From contig NZ_BQHY01000011.1 in the NCBI RefSeq assembly GCF_021602155.1, positions 165,195 to 229,194 on the forward strand: a stretch of DNA of 64,000 bases. The letters run 5' to 3'. This document shows, one piece after another, positions 17,720 through 27,912 of the stretch (position 1 is its first letter; each line of letters opens with the position of its first letter). Made by a program: the position numbers and the translations under genes. This DNA comes from Pseudomonas parakoreensis (GTDB lineage: Bacteria; Pseudomonadota; Gammaproteobacteria; Pseudomonadales; Pseudomonadaceae). The notes under the pieces are model-generated. The model was not told the origin of the DNA, did not search any database, and was given only the letters and a program-made list of their open reading frames with translations.

Positions 17720-20143
17720 TCAGAAACCGACACTGGCCTGTACAAAGAATGTCCGTGGCGCACCGACATACATCCCCGAGTTGTTGTCGCTGGAACGGGT
17801 GAAATACTGCTTGTCGAAGACGTTTTTCACCCCGGCGCCGAGCTTCAGGTTCGACACCTGCGGCCCGAAGTCATACCCGCCGCGCACGTTCCACGTTACG
17901 TAGCCGGGAATATCGCCGTACTGCCCGTCTGCCGAGCCTTCGGTGATGTAATTGCCGTTGAAGCTGCCGTCGGCGTTCATGCCGGTGCCAGGGGCGCGCT
18001 GTTTGGACTGGGCGAAACCGTCGATGTTGTAGGTCCAGCGGTTGACGTCGTAACGCAGCCCCACGGTCGCCACCTGCCGCGAATAGAAAGGCAGATCACG
18101 GCCCTTGAAGCCCGGAATCTCACCCTCGTAGGTCGCGCGGGTGTAAGTGAAACCGGCGTTGGCGGTCAGCCCGTCAAGGCGTGGATCGAGCGCGGCCATG
18201 TCGTAATGCACCGACGCTTCGATGCCCTGATGCTTGGTCGCGCCGAGGTTGGTCCAGCCGACATCGTTGCTGATGTATTGCAGTTCGTCATCGAAGTCGA
18301 TGTAGAACAGCGTCACTTCCCCGCCCCACACGTCATCGTTGTAGCGTGTGCCGATCTCGTAGGTCTTGGCCTTTTCCGGCTCCAGGCCGTTGGCGGTCTG
18401 GTCACCCGAGCCGCCCTGGCCGAGCTGGAAATACTGCAGGCTGCCAAACGAGGTTTCGTAGTTGGCGAACAGTTTCCATGCATCCGACAGGTGATACATC
18501 ACGCTCAGTGCCGGCAGCGGTTCGTTGCTTTCGATGCTGCGGTTTTTCTCCGGCACGCGCTTGCCTGCGGTGTCGAGCACGGCGCGGTCATGCCAGTCGG
18601 TGCTGATGTGTTCGAAGCGAATGCCCGGGGTGATGGTCCAGTTGCCGACGTCGATCTTGTTGTCGACGTACACCGAGTTGGCTTCGGTGCCACCGGTACG
18701 ATCCTGGAACACATGGCCATCGGAGGTCGGGGTGACCACCGGCTGATTGTTGACCAGCGCCAGACGGCTCGACTGCTCGTGCATCGCCTCTTTCAGGTAG
18801 CGATAACCGACGCTGACTTCCTGAGTGGTCGGGCCGACATCAAACACCCGCGACACACGCGGCTCGACACCGAGGGTGTAGTAGGAACGCGGGTACGAAC
18901 TGAGGGTTTTCTGGTCGCGGGCGGCGATGGTGCTGCCGCGAAAGCTGTCGGTGTAATAGGTCAGGATTTCTGCCTGGGTACGCTCGTCGATCTGGCGAAT
19001 CCACTTGAACGATACGTCCTTGCGCCGACCGCTGAAGTTGTCGTAATCGCGCACCGAGTCGTACGGCTTGTCGTCGTACTGTTTCTGCGTCAGACCGCCG
19101 GGCATGTCGGCGCTGGCGTCGTAGTAATGGAAGTTGAGGCTGAAATCGTCCTGATCGGTCGGCGCCCAGTGCGTCTTGAGCAGCACATCGTCGATGTCGT
19201 TACCGTTGTTGCGCTCGCGGTAACCGTTGCCGTTGACCCCGGAATACAACAACGCCACACCCATGCCATTGTCGGCGGTGCCGCCGAGGAACGCCGTGTC
19301 GATGTGTTTCCAGCCGCCGTAACGGGAGGTTTCCAGGGTGGTGCCGATTTCCCCGGTGGCTTTTTCCGGGATGGCGCGGGTGACGAAGTTGATTACGCCG
19401 CCGACGTTCTGCGGCCCATAACGCACGGAACCGGCGCCACGCACCACATCGATGCTGTCGAGATTGCCGGAAGAGATCGGTGCCATCGACAGTTGCGGCT
19501 GGCCATACGGTGCGAACGCGGCCGGCACGCCGTCGATCAACACCGTGGAGCGTGGCGACAGTCGTGAAGTCAGACCACGCACGCCAACGTTCAGCGCGAT
19601 GTCGCTGCCGCCGGTGCCGTTGGAGTCCTGCACCTGCACGCCGGGCACGCGCTTGAGCACATCACTGACGTTCATCGCGCCCTGCTCGACCATGGCTTCG
19701 CGGCGGATCACCGTACGCGCACCCGGGTGGTTCTGCACCACTGCGGCATCAGCGTCACCGAGCCAGTCGCCGACCACTTTGATGTCGGTCACACCCAGTT
19801 CCAGCGGGCCATTGCTGGCAGCGGTCGCGGCCGGTGCAAGGGTCACCGAGCCCTCATTGATCTGATACTCCAGGCCGCTGCCCTGCAACAACTGACGCAG
19901 CGCCTGCTCGGGAGAAAGGTTGCCGTCGACCGCCGGTGCCTGTTTGCCAGCAACCAGCTCCGGGCTGAAGAAAACCTGCAGCGAAGTTTGCTGGCCAAGT
20001 TCGCTCAGGGCCTGGCCCAGCGGCTGGGCGCGGATGTGAATGGCTTCAGCGGCGAAGGCCAGCGGTACGGCGGCATTGACCGCCAGCGCGAGAGCCAGCG
20101 GCAGCCAAGGGGATTTTTTGTTGTGGGCTGAGGTGTTTTTCAC
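17720..20143 (-). CDS. fecA: TonB-dependent ferric citrate receptor FecA-like, with signalling domain
   Basis: 807-residue outer-membrane receptor. Signal peptide (about 1-31, ending AFA), STN secretin/TonB N-terminal signalling domain (about 35-105, IHIRAQPLGQALSELG), plug domain with VLIDGVPAAFAPYGQPQLS and VVRGAGSVRYGPQNVGGVIN, then a 22-strand barrel ending in Phe (FFVQASVGF). The plug is very close to E. coli FecA from memory. It takes up ferric dicitrate and signals through FecR to FecI encoded upstream. The start is GTG at 20143 with AGGA about 10 bases before it. About 98 bases separate it from fecR. Confidence 0.88.
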   Translation of the reverse strand: MKNTSAHNKKSPWLPLALALAVNAAVPLAFAAEAIHIRAQPLGQALSELGQQTSLQVFFSPELVAGKQAPAVDGNLSPEQALRQLLQGSGLEYQINEGSVTLAPAATAASNGPLELGVTDIKVVGDWLGDADAAVVQNHPGARTVIRREAMVEQGAMNVSDVLKRVPGVQVQDSNGTGGSDIALNVGVRGLTSRLSPRSTVLIDGVPAAFAPYGQPQLSMAPISSGNLDSIDVVRGAGSVRYGPQNVGGVINFVTRAIPEKATGEIGTTLETSRYGGWKHIDTAFLGGTADNGMGVALLYSGVNGNGYRERNNGNDIDDVLLKTHWAPTDQDDFSLNFHYYDASADMPGGLTQKQYDDKPYDSVRDYDNFSGRRKDVSFKWIRQIDERTQAEILTYYTDSFRGSTIAARDQKTLSSYPRSYYTLGVEPRVSRVFDVGPTTQEVSVGYRYLKEAMHEQSSRLALVNNQPVVTPTSDGHVFQDRTGGTEANSVYVDNKIDVGNWTITPGIRFEHISTDWHDRAVLDTAGKRVPEKNRSIESNEPLPALSVMYHLSDAWKLFANYETSFGSLQYFQLGQGGSGDQTANGLEPEKAKTYEIGTRYNDDVWGGEVTLFYIDFDDELQYISNDVGWTNLGATKHQGIEASVHYDMAALDPRLDGLTANAGFTYTRATYEGEIPGFKGRDLPFYSRQVATVGLRYDVNRWTYNIDGFAQSKQRAPGTGMNADGSFNGNYITEGSADGQYGDIPGYVTWNVRGGYDFGPQVSNLKLGAGVKNVFDKQYFTRSSDNNSGMYVGAPRTFFVQASVGF

Positions 20144-20241
20144 GTCGAACGTAGTCCTGTGGATCGCAAGAGTGTGCGTCTGTTAATGCAAACCAGTTGC
20201 AGTTGAACAGGAAGACGATGAACTCGAAAAAAACCTGAATG

Positions 20242-21225
20242 TTATTTGGAAATTATTTCCTGACTGCCATCGGCCAAGGTGCGTACGGCCACCGGCAGGA
20301 TGTTTGGCAAGGCCTTGAGCAAGGCGTCGGTATTGTCGGATTTGAACACGCTGGTCAGGCGCAGGTTGGCCACCGTCGTGTTGGCGACCTTCAGCGGTTT
20401 GTCGCGATAACGCGAAACCTCCGCCACCACTTCGCTGAGGCTGGCGTTGTTGAACACCAGTCTGCCGCTGCGCCATGCCGTCAGTTCGACGGGGTTGACC
20501 GCATAGGCCGCAGCGACTTTGCCCTCGGCGTCGACATGGGTGCCGAAGCCTGCGGTCAGGTTGATGAAAGCATTGTCCGGTGCATTGCGCCCCTGCACCT
20601 TGACCGTGCCCTGCTCCACCGCAACCCGGGTTTGCGTGGCATCGCGGCGCACATCGAAACGGGTCCCGGTGACCGTGACCTTGCCACTACCGGTCTCGAC
20701 CACGAACGGTCGCGCGGTGTCGTGCTGAACGCTGAACATCGCTTCACCTTCACTCAATTCGATGAGGCGCCGATCCTGCTCAAAACGCACCTGCAGACGG
20801 CTGCGGCTGTTCAGATCAATCACTGAACCGTCCGGCAACGCCACGTGCTTGCGTTCGCCCAGCGCCGTGGCGAACTCGGCGTGATAGCCGCCCGGATGAT
20901 TCAAACCACTGAACAGACCGAGCCCTAGCGCCACCGCCAACACACTGGCGGCCACGGCATAACGCAGTAAAGGACGTCGCTCGCGGCGGGTTGACGGTGT
21001 TTCAACAAGCGCCTTGAGGCGTGGCGCCGGTAACAGATCGGCGGCGGTCCACAGACCTTGCAGCAACTGTAATTCGTCAAGGTGCTGCGGATGCTGGTTC
21101 AGCCAGGCGTCGAAGCGCTGCTGCTCGTCGGCACTGATCAGCGGTTCCTGCAAACGCACAAACCAGCGTGCCGCCTCATCGCGCACCGTTGTTTGCCCGC
21201 ACGCGCAATCACGGGTATCCATCAT
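20242..21225 (-). CDS. fecR: FecR anti-sigma / sigma-regulator
   Basis: 327 residues. An N-terminal DUF4880 domain (about 8-50, ARWFVRLQEPLISADEQQRFDAWL) binds the sigma factor. One TM helix (about 88-108, YAVAASVLAVALGLGLFSGL) is followed by a periplasmic FecR domain (about 120-210, with LPDGSVIDLNSRSRLQV and VTVTGTRFDV) and a C-terminal STN-interacting part. It transmits the FecA signal. Two adjacent ATGs (21225, 21222) are possible; the first is nearer AGGA. Lies 40 bases after fecI. Confidence 0.9.
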   Translation of the reverse strand: MMDTRDCACGQTTVRDEAARWFVRLQEPLISADEQQRFDAWLNQHPQHLDELQLLQGLWTAADLLPAPRLKALVETPSTRRERRPLLRYAVAASVLAVALGLGLFSGLNHPGGYHAEFATALGERKHVALPDGSVIDLNSRSRLQVRFEQDRRLIELSEGEAMFSVQHDTARPFVVETGSGKVTVTGTRFDVRRDATQTRVAVEQGTVKVQGRNAPDNAFINLTAGFGTHVDAEGKVAAAYAVNPVELTAWRSGRLVFNNASLSEVVAEVSRYRDKPLKVANTTVANLRLTSVFKSDNTDALLKALPNILPVAVRTLADGSQEIISK

Positions 21226-21265
21226 GGAATGTCCTGTCGGGCTGGGGATGAAAAGCGGCGGCCGC

Positions 21266-21766
21266 TCATGACTGCATGCCATCGAGACGGTCGCGCAGGT
21301 GCCGCAGGGTGCGAATCATATATTTTTCGACCATGTTCCTGGACAGTCCCAGGCGTTCGGCGATTTCGGCCTGAGTCAGCCCTTCGATCTTCTGCCAGAC
21401 GAAAATCCTCCGGCAATTGAGCGGCAGTTCCTGCAGCGCCCGTTCGATGGAGTCGGCCAACTGGATCGCCTGCATGTAATGCTCCGGGTCGCCGGTTGAC
21501 GACACACTGTGATCGATCGCCTGTGACTCCATGGCTTCCCGCCGATCCTCACGCCGATAACCGTCGACCGCGATATTGCGTGCGGTCTGGTGCAGATACG
21601 CCCGTGGCTGCTGCACCGCTGCCGAATCGGATTCGAGCACCCGCACGAAGGTGTCGTGCGCCAAATCCTCGGCCTGCGCGCGATTGCGCAGGCGCCGGGT
21701 CCAGGTGCCGATCAACTCTTCGTAATGCTCGAAAAAGCCGGGTCTGCGGGGCAGCATGGGGTTCAT
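21266..21766 (-). CDS. fecI: ECF sigma factor FecI-like
   Basis: 166 residues. Region 2 (about 10-75) contains DLAHDTFVRVL and the -10 binding RNIAVDGYRREDR; region 4 (about 110-160) contains LPLNCRRIFVWQKIEGLTQAEIAERLGLS. Iron-starvation subgroup. Drives fecA when FecR relays citrate binding. The ATG at 21766 gives the usual length; the upstream open frame reaches into nhaA's leader. Confidence 0.9.
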   Translation of the reverse strand: MNPMLPRRPGFFEHYEELIGTWTRRLRNRAQAEDLAHDTFVRVLESDSAAVQQPRAYLHQTARNIAVDGYRREDRREAMESQAIDHSVSSTGDPEHYMQAIQLADSIERALQELPLNCRRIFVWQKIEGLTQAEIAERLGLSRNMVEKYMIRTLRHLRDRLDGMQS

Positions 21767-21793
21767 GACAGCGTGCTGGGGGAAAGAGGCGTG

Positions 21794-21812
21794 AATAGTA
21801 ATGCTTCCTATT
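21794..21812 (-). promoter_or_regulatory. Inverted repeat upstream of fecI, possible degenerate Fur site
   Basis: AATAG, nine bases, CTATT, 28 bases before the fecI ATG. AT-rich like Fur boxes but a weak match to the 19-base consensus. Position is where an iron-responsive site is expected. Confidence 0.3.
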
Positions 21813-21981
21813 AAGCCCGGCAATTCATTCCTTGGAAACGCTCGATTCAAGGGTAATCGTCAGTAAAAACGCGCCTTCCCCCACCTATTGTGTAAAATGC
21901 CGCCCGGGTGCCACCGCAACAACGCGGCAGGGCAGGTTTAATTCAGCGCAGGTCGGGCCGCCGCGCGGAGTTCCCGTGCCT

Positions 21982-23190
21982 ATGAGCCACGATCCGTCAC
22001 GCCTGCAGGCTGCCCCTGCCCGTCAGCAGTCGCCGTCTGCTTTGGCCTTTCTTTCCCGATTTTTCGCCGCCGAGTCCGCCGGTGGCCTGATCCTGATGGC
22101 CGCCGCCCTCGCCGCGCTGCTGGTCGCCAATTCGCCTTGGGCGGCCACCTACTTCTCGACCCTGCACATCAAAGTCGCTGGTCTGTCGATCGAACATTGG
22201 GTGAATGATGGCCTGATGGCGATCTTCTTCATGCTGGTGGGCCTGGAGATCAAGCGCGAAATGCTCGCCGGTCAGTTGTCGACCTGGGGGCAGCGCGCGC
22301 TGCCGGGCTTTGCCGCGCTGGGCGGGATGCTGGTGCCCGCCCTGATCTACGTCGCGATCAACTGGGGCAATCCGCAGACCCTCAGCGGTTGGGCGATCCC
22401 CGCGGCCACCGATATTGCTTTCGCTCTGGGCGTACTGTCGCTGCTGGGCAAACGGGTGCCAGTGTCGCTGAAAATCTTCCTCTCTGCGCTGGCCATTCTT
22501 GATGATCTGGGTGCAGTGGTGATCATCGCGATTTTCTACACCAGCGGCCTGTCGATAAGCATGCTGTTGGCCTCGTTGGCGGTGATCGCATTGCTGGTGA
22601 TCCTCAACCGCTGCGGCGTCAGAAAGCTGTGGCCGTACCTGATCGCTGGCGCCCTGCTGTGGTTCTTCATGCTGCAATCGGGGATCCACGCGACTCTCGC
22701 CGGGGTGATTCTGGCCCTGTGCATTCCGCTGGGTAACCCGGAAGACGAGCACAACTCGCCGCTGCTCTACCTCGAAGAAAAAATGCATCCGTGGGTGGCG
22801 TTCGCCGTGGTGCCGATCTTCGGCTTCGCCAACGCGGGCGTGTCATTGAGCGGCATTTCCCCGAGCAACCTGCTTGAGCCGGTGCCGCTGGGCGTCGCGT
22901 TGGGCCTGTTGTTCGGCAAGCAGATCGGCATCCTCGGCCTCGGCGCCCTGGCGATTCGCAGTGGTCTGGCGCAACTGCCGCAAGGCGCGAGCTGGCTGCA
23001 ACTGTACGGCGTCGCCCTGCTCTGCGGGATCGGCTTCACCATGAGCCTGTTCATTGGCGCACTGGCCTTTCCGGGCGCGCCGCATCTGGTCGATTCGGTG
23101 AAGGTCGGTGTGTTGCTGGGTTCGATCCTGTCGGCGCTGCTGGCGGTGGTCGTGCTGATGAATGCGGGTAAGGCGAAGGCGTCGAACTGA
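21982..23190 (+). CDS. nhaA: Na+/H+ antiporter NhaA
   Basis: 402 residues, about 12 helices. NhaA hallmarks: [14 protein letters not shown], the ion-binding pair in [35 protein letters not shown], and [15 protein letters not shown] near the C-terminus. Exports Na+ in exchange for protons at alkaline pH. ATG at 21982; a GTG six bases earlier (21976) is closer to GGAG and could be the true start. Single gene, divergent from fecI. Confidence 0.92.
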   Translation: MSHDPSRLQAAPARQQSPSALAFLSRFFAAESAGGLILMAAALAALLVANSPWAATYFSTLHIKVAGLSIEHWVNDGLMAIFFMLVGLEIKREMLAGQLSTWGQRALPGFAALGGMLVPALIYVAINWGNPQTLSGWAIPAATDIAFALGVLSLLGKRVPVSLKIFLSALAILDDLGAVVIIAIFYTSGLSISMLLASLAVIALLVILNRCGVRKLWPYLIAGALLWFFMLQSGIHATLAGVILALCIPLGNPEDEHNSPLLYLEEKMHPWVAFAVVPIFGFANAGVSLSGISPSNLLEPVPLGVALGLLFGKQIGILGLGALAIRSGLAQLPQGASWLQLYGVALLCGIGFTMSLFIGALAFPGAPHLVDSVKVGVLLGSILSALLAVVVLMNAGKAKASN

Positions 23191-23219
23191 CCTCAAGGTC
23201 TCATCGAAATAAATAACAA

Positions 23220-23310
23220 TGTGGGAGCGAGCCTGCTCGCGAAGGCGCTGGTTCAGTCAACAGTTTCGCTGACTGAACTGACGCTATCACGAGCAGGCTC
23301 ACTCCCACAG
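23220..23310. repeat. REPIN, GTGGGAGCGAGCC type
   Basis: Inverted REP pair between the convergent nhaA and tpsA 3' ends. Confidence 0.9.
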
Positions 23311-23329
23311 TTTTTTACAGCGGTAATGC

Positions 23330-26300
23330 TCAGCCTTTTTCGTCGATTCCGGCCTGCAGGGTCTGGCTATCCAGGTTGCCACTCAGGGTCACCGGACCGA
23401 CTTTCAGGTTGCCGTTATCGAACGACACGTTCGGTGCTTTCTCCTCGGCTTTCTGCGGCAGGTCCAGTCCGGCTTTCACGCCGTATTCACGGTTGACCAA
23501 GTCACGGCTACCGACCTTTGAACCGCCCAGATCGACCTTGCCTTCAGCCGATGAAATCCGCGCGCCGGTCAGCTGTGTCGCGCCGTCCACCGCAAGGTTC
23601 ACACCCTGATTGCCACTGATGCCGGACGCCTGCGCCACGCTGTCCTTGTGCGCGTATTCGCCCTGCGCCTTCAGCGTTGGTTTGTAGTCGGTGCCGGCGA
23701 GTTTTTCCTTGTCACTCGGCGGATTCTTCTTCGCGGTCAGGCCCAGATCGACATCGACCCTGGCTTGCGTCTTCGAGTCCTGACGGCTGTCGACGGTCAG
23801 GTCACCGGCAACCTTGCCACTGACAGTGTTCGCGTCGATCCGCGCGCCCGACAGTTGTGCATCGCCTGCGCTGTTGAGGACCACGCTGTCAGCCTTGATC
23901 TGGCTGTTCTGCTGAGTGGTGCCTTGCAGGTAATCGACGCCGACCTTGGCCCCGGCGTTGAAGCCGTGGTCGCTGCTGGCCTTCTCATCGGCAGCGGTCG
24001 GAGTCTTGCTGCTCAGGTTGCCACCGGCATTCAGCGCGACGTTCCAGTTGTTGCGCGTCTCGGTGGATTGCGCCGACTCCTGAACCAAACCGCCCTTCTG
24101 TGCATTGATGCTGACGTTCGGTGCGCTGACTTGCGTGCCTTGCAGGTGCACCGCATCACCGCTCAACACGACGTTACTCTGGCTGTTGAGCTGACCACCG
24201 GTCAGGGTTTGCGAGTGTTCATTGACCCGACCGATGTTGAAGTTGCCGCTCAGATTAGCGCCCTGATCGCGACTCTTCTCGCTGCTGGATTTGCTGCCGC
24301 CGCCCTTCAAACCGCCGCCGAGATTGCTGCCGGTCGCGGTGTGCGTATCGGTGGCCGCTTGCAGATCAAGCTTGCCGTCAGCGTGCAGATCGATGCCGCC
24401 GGCACTGTCGATCTTCGTACCCTGGTGAACCTGATTGCCACCGCTGCTCAGTTGCACCGGGCCATTACCGCTGATGCTCGCGACGTGAGCCTGAGTGTCA
24501 GTGGTCTGCTTGCCGGTGTGATCGAGCTGGAAGCCTGCGCCGAGGTCAACGTTGGTGCCGTCGGTGCCCGGCAAGGTGCCGACCGTCAGCGAGCCGTTGC
24601 CGCGCAGGCTGGAGTCGCTGCTGCTCTGGCGGTCACTGGCCTGATTCAGCGCCAGATCGCCGCCGGTCTTGATGCTCACACCGCCCTGCCCGCCGTCGAA
24701 ACGGCTGCCAGCGAACTGCGCATCTGCGCCAACGTTGATGTTCACGCCCTGATTGCCGGCATACCCGCCGACTACCGCCGTGCTGCTGTCCTTGCTGCTG
24801 TAGCTGTTGCCGCCCGCACCGCTGCCGGCGACGTTCACGTCTTCGCCGGTCTTGGTGTAAACGCGCACGTCGACCTTGGCATCGACTGAGTTATCGGTGC
24901 TGCCGTGAGTGTTGCTCGCGGCATCGGCAACCAGTTTGTCGACGCTGATGTTGACCTTGCCGTTGCTCGCGCTGTACTGAGTGCCCTGGTCGTGCAGGGT
25001 GCCGGCGGTTTTCACCTCGACACTGCCGCCGTCGAAACGACTGACCACGGCGTTGCTGTTGTGCTCGGTCTTGTCAGCGCTGCCGTGACCGATCGCCACG
25101 TCGAGACCAACGTTTGGCTGGCCGAGATTGCTCAGGGCTTCCTTGTCCGGCACCTTGCCGTTGAGCACATCCTTGACCGCACCGGCAATCGGGCGGGCGA
25201 TGTCCTTGTACTCGACATTGGCGCCGATGTCCGCCGACCAGTTGCTCTGGTTATGGCTGCTGCTTTCGGTGTTGCTGGCGGCGCGGTTGTCGATTTCGTT
25301 GGCCGCGACGTTCAGACCGTTGCCAGCCTTGACCTGCGCGCCTTCGGTCACCAGCTTGTCGGCATTGATGTTCAGGCTGCCGCTGCTTTGCACGTGGGTG
25401 GTTTGCGCGGTGGTTTTGCTGCTGCTGTCTTGCGTGGTGCTGTGGGCAAAATCGACACCACTGCCGGCGCGGTCGAGGCCACCGGTGTAGTAGAAACCAC
25501 CGCCGGTGCTGGAGGTATCGGTCGAAGTTTTGTGGCTGTCCTGTTCGGCCAGCAACGACACATTATTGCCGCTCAGTGTGGTGTCGCCGGCCGTGGATTT
25601 GACTTCACCGCCCTTGATGGTCAGATCGCCGCCGGCCTTTACCTGCACGCTGGCGCCGCTGAGGCTGGAGCCTTGCTGGTTGACGTCGTTGCGGGTGACG
25701 GTCTGCTGCTTGTCTTCGTAGTGCACCCCGGCGCGGTATTGCTCCGGCGTTTGCTCTTTGGCGTAGGCATCGAAGCCACGGGTCTCGGTGGTAGAGCTGC
25801 TGTCGTGGCTGTTCTGCGTGGAATGCACGTTCACATCACCCGCTGCGTCCGCCGTCAGCGCGCCGCCAGCCTTGACCGTGGAGCCGGCCACTTCGATGTC
25901 CTTGGCGCTTTTAAGCTTGAGGTTGCTGTCGGAAACCAGCTCGCTGCGCACCGTGGTGCTGTCCCTGGCGTTCTGCCGCGATTCGTCCTTGGTGATGCCG
26001 AAGAACTTGCTGTCCTTGTCGTGGTTGTTGCTGTGCGAGGTGTCCTGCACGCCGTCGATCACCAGCGAACCCTGATCACTGATCACGCTGGCCTCGGTGC
26101 CGCCACGGACCTGGCTGCCGCTGATGCGCACATCATCAGCCTTGACGATCAGTTTGCCGGCCGCATTGATTTTGCTGCCCTGATGTCGGGTCTGGCCCTT
26201 GTCGGCGTCTCCGGTCTTGCCGAAGAATCCGCCACCAACCAGGTCGCCTGAGTAGCTGTTGTCATTACTGCGACTGGTGCGCGTGGCGGTGGTGACGTCC

Positions 26301-27799
26301 ACTTGCTTGCCCGCCAGTTTCACATCGCCGGCGCTGTTCAGTTCGGCGCCTTCGGAACGCAACAACGCCGCGGTTTGCAGCGCGATATTGCCACCCTTCA
26401 ACTGGCTGCCAAGGCTGCGCTGCTCCTCGCTGCTGCTGTTCCAGTCAGCCTTCCACAAATGCTTGCGATGGTTGCCCTGATCGGTCTGAGTATGGCGTTC
26501 GGTGGCCGCAGTCAGGCGCAGATCACCGCCGCTGTGCACATCGAGATTTTTCGCCGCTTCAACCTTGGCGGCTTTGAGTTCGGTGTCTTTGCCGGAAGAC
26601 AATTTCGCATCGCGGCTGGCGACGATCTGGCTGCCGTGCTGGCGAGTTTCACTGTCGGTCTGGGTGCGGTCGTAGGTTTCCCAGGTGATGCCGATGGTGC
26701 TGTTGCTCCATTTTTCGCGTTTTTCCTGAAGCTTGCGGCTTTCGACGGTACTCAAGGTCAGGTTGCGCTTGGCATTGACGCTGACGTCGCGACCACTGAC
26801 GTCGGTGGCGGCCAATGTCAGATCGTTGCCGCTGTGCAGGCCGACATCGCCCTGACTGCTGCGAATGCCGGCACGGGTCACGTCGAGGCTGTTGGGGATC
26901 GCTTCACCGCTGACGCTGAGGTCGCCAGCCGAACGGATCTGCACGCCGTCACGCCCGGCCACTTGTACCGCGCCCACACGCACGCCCGCGCCTTCGGCGG
27001 TGCTGACGATATTGATGCGCCCGGCCTGCATCGCACCGAACAGGCTGGCGTCGATGCGTTGATCGGTGGTGTTGCCCACCGGGTCCACGGTTTTTACCTG
27101 ACCGCTGGCGTAGTCCACCTGATTGCGCCCCGCCGTGAGGTTGAGTTGATCGCGGGCGTCAATGCGGCCCTGGCTGTCGATACGCGGGGCAATCAGGTTG
27201 ACCGAACCCTCGGCATTACGCAGGCCGCCACTCTGAATCTGCAACTGACCACTGGCGTCGCGGGTGTTCAGCGCTTGCAGTTTGCCGTCGTTCAATTCAG
27301 GACGACCGACCAGCAGACTGGCGTTCGGCGTGTTGATGAAGCTGCCGCCGTTCACCGAGATGCCGTTGGGGTTGGCCAGCACGTAATCGGCAGCGCGGCC
27401 GAAGATTTCCTGGGCGCCATTGATCGCCGAAGGGTTACGGCTGATCACCTCGTTGAGGATCACGCTCGCCGCCTGCCCCTGCAGTTGCGGGTTGGCCGCC
27501 AGTTGCCCGGCGAGCTGCGATTGCCCGGCCTGCAAGGCGTTGTTCAGCACCAGACCCTGACGGTCGACGTTGTAGTCGAGGAACTGGTTGTGCGACAGGC
27601 CCGAGCCGTTGGGCGCGACGATATTGACGATGGGCACGCCGCCCTGAGTCTGCAATTGCGCGGTGCCGCCGGGGCCGGGTGCGACCACCACACCGCCGGC
27701 GATAGCGGTCGGCAGGTGCACGGCGAAGAACAGGCTGGCGATCGCCCAGCGCAGTTTGCCCCGAGGAGAAAGATGAAATGCAAAGGTGTGTGCTGGCAT
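23330..27799 (-). CDS. Two-partner secretion exoprotein (TpsA), filamentous haemagglutinin-like
   Basis: 1489 residues from ATG 27799. Signal peptide (1-35, charged n-region SPRGKLRW, end TAIAGG). TPS secretion domain (about 36-280) with SGLSHNQFLDYNVDRQGLVLNN and the NPNG motif (LANPNGISVNGG). The rest is a long beta-helix of haemagglutinin repeats rich in GGDL, DVNVHS and SSKT variants. There is no VENN motif, pretoxin or C-terminal toxin; the protein ends NLDSQTLQAGIDEKG, so it looks like an adhesin, not a contact-dependent inhibition toxin. The frame is open to ATG 27916, which overlaps the tpsB stop (ATGA); 27799 was chosen because GGAGA sits 8 bases ahead and a complete signal peptide starts there. 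Confidence 0.85.
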   Translation of the reverse strand: MPAHTFAFHLSPRGKLRWAIASLFFAVHLPTAIAGGVVVAPGPGGTAQLQTQGGVPIVNIVAPNGSGLSHNQFLDYNVDRQGLVLNNALQAGQSQLAGQLAANPQLQGQAASVILNEVISRNPSAINGAQEIFGRAADYVLANPNGISVNGGSFINTPNASLLVGRPELNDGKLQALNTRDASGQLQIQSGGLRNAEGSVNLIAPRIDSQGRIDARDQLNLTAGRNQVDYASGQVKTVDPVGNTTDQRIDASLFGAMQAGRINIVSTAEGAGVRVGAVQVAGRDGVQIRSAGDLSVSGEAIPNSLDVTRAGIRSSQGDVGLHSGNDLTLAATDVSGRDVSVNAKRNLTLSTVESRKLQEKREKWSNSTIGITWETYDRTQTDSETRQHGSQIVASRDAKLSSGKDTELKAAKVEAAKNLDVHSGGDLRLTAATERHTQTDQGNHRKHLWKADWNSSSEEQRSLGSQLKGGNIALQTAALLRSEGAELNSAGDVKLAGKQVDVTTATRTSRSNDNSYSGDLVGGGFFGKTGDADKGQTRHQGSKINAAGKLIVKADDVRISGSQVRGGTEASVISDQGSLVIDGVQDTSHSNNHDKDSKFFGITKDESRQNARDSTTVRSELVSDSNLKLKSAKDIEVAGSTVKAGGALTADAAGDVNVHSTQNSHDSSSTTETRGFDAYAKEQTPEQYRAGVHYEDKQQTVTRNDVNQQGSSLSGASVQVKAGGDLTIKGGEVKSTAGDTTLSGNNVSLLAEQDSHKTSTDTSSTGGGFYYTGGLDRAGSGVDFAHSTTQDSSSKTTAQTTHVQSSGSLNINADKLVTEGAQVKAGNGLNVAANEIDNRAASNTESSSHNQSNWSADIGANVEYKDIARPIAGAVKDVLNGKVPDKEALSNLGQPNVGLDVAIGHGSADKTEHNSNAVVSRFDGGSVEVKTAGTLHDQGTQYSASNGKVNISVDKLVADAASNTHGSTDNSVDAKVDVRVYTKTGEDVNVAGSGAGGNSYSSKDSSTAVVGGYAGNQGVNINVGADAQFAGSRFDGGQGGVSIKTGGDLALNQASDRQSSSDSSLRGNGSLTVGTLPGTDGTNVDLGAGFQLDHTGKQTTDTQAHVASISGNGPVQLSSGGNQVHQGTKIDSAGGIDLHADGKLDLQAATDTHTATGSNLGGGLKGGGSKSSSEKSRDQGANLSGNFNIGRVNEHSQTLTGGQLNSQSNVVLSGDAVHLQGTQVSAPNVSINAQKGGLVQESAQSTETRNNWNVALNAGGNLSSKTPTAADEKASSDHGFNAGAKVGVDYLQGTTQQNSQIKADSVVLNSAGDAQLSGARIDANTVSGKVAGDLTVDSRQDSKTQARVDVDLGLTAKKNPPSDKEKLAGTDYKPTLKAQGEYAHKDSVAQASGISGNQGVNLAVDGATQLTGARISSAEGKVDLGGSKVGSRDLVNREYGVKAGLDLPQKAEEKAPNVSFDNGNLKVGPVTLSGNLDSQTLQAGIDEKG

Positions 27800-27912
27800 A
27801 AAAACGTCTCCATGTAAGTACGGCATCACGGCGCGCGATTGAGTGTTGGCCGTGGCTGTCGCGCTCAGATCCGACGGCTGTTTGTTCACTGCTTGATGAG
27901 TCTCGGTGGTGC

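Noticed and set aside
17612-19567. 651-residue plus-strand frame
   Set aside because: Antisense to fecA and begins in a REPIN; no domain recognisable.
23648-27817. Several long plus-strand frames of 400-500 residues
   Set aside because: Antisense to the repetitive tpsA gene; Ala/Val/Gly-rich repeats mirror the haemagglutinin repeats.
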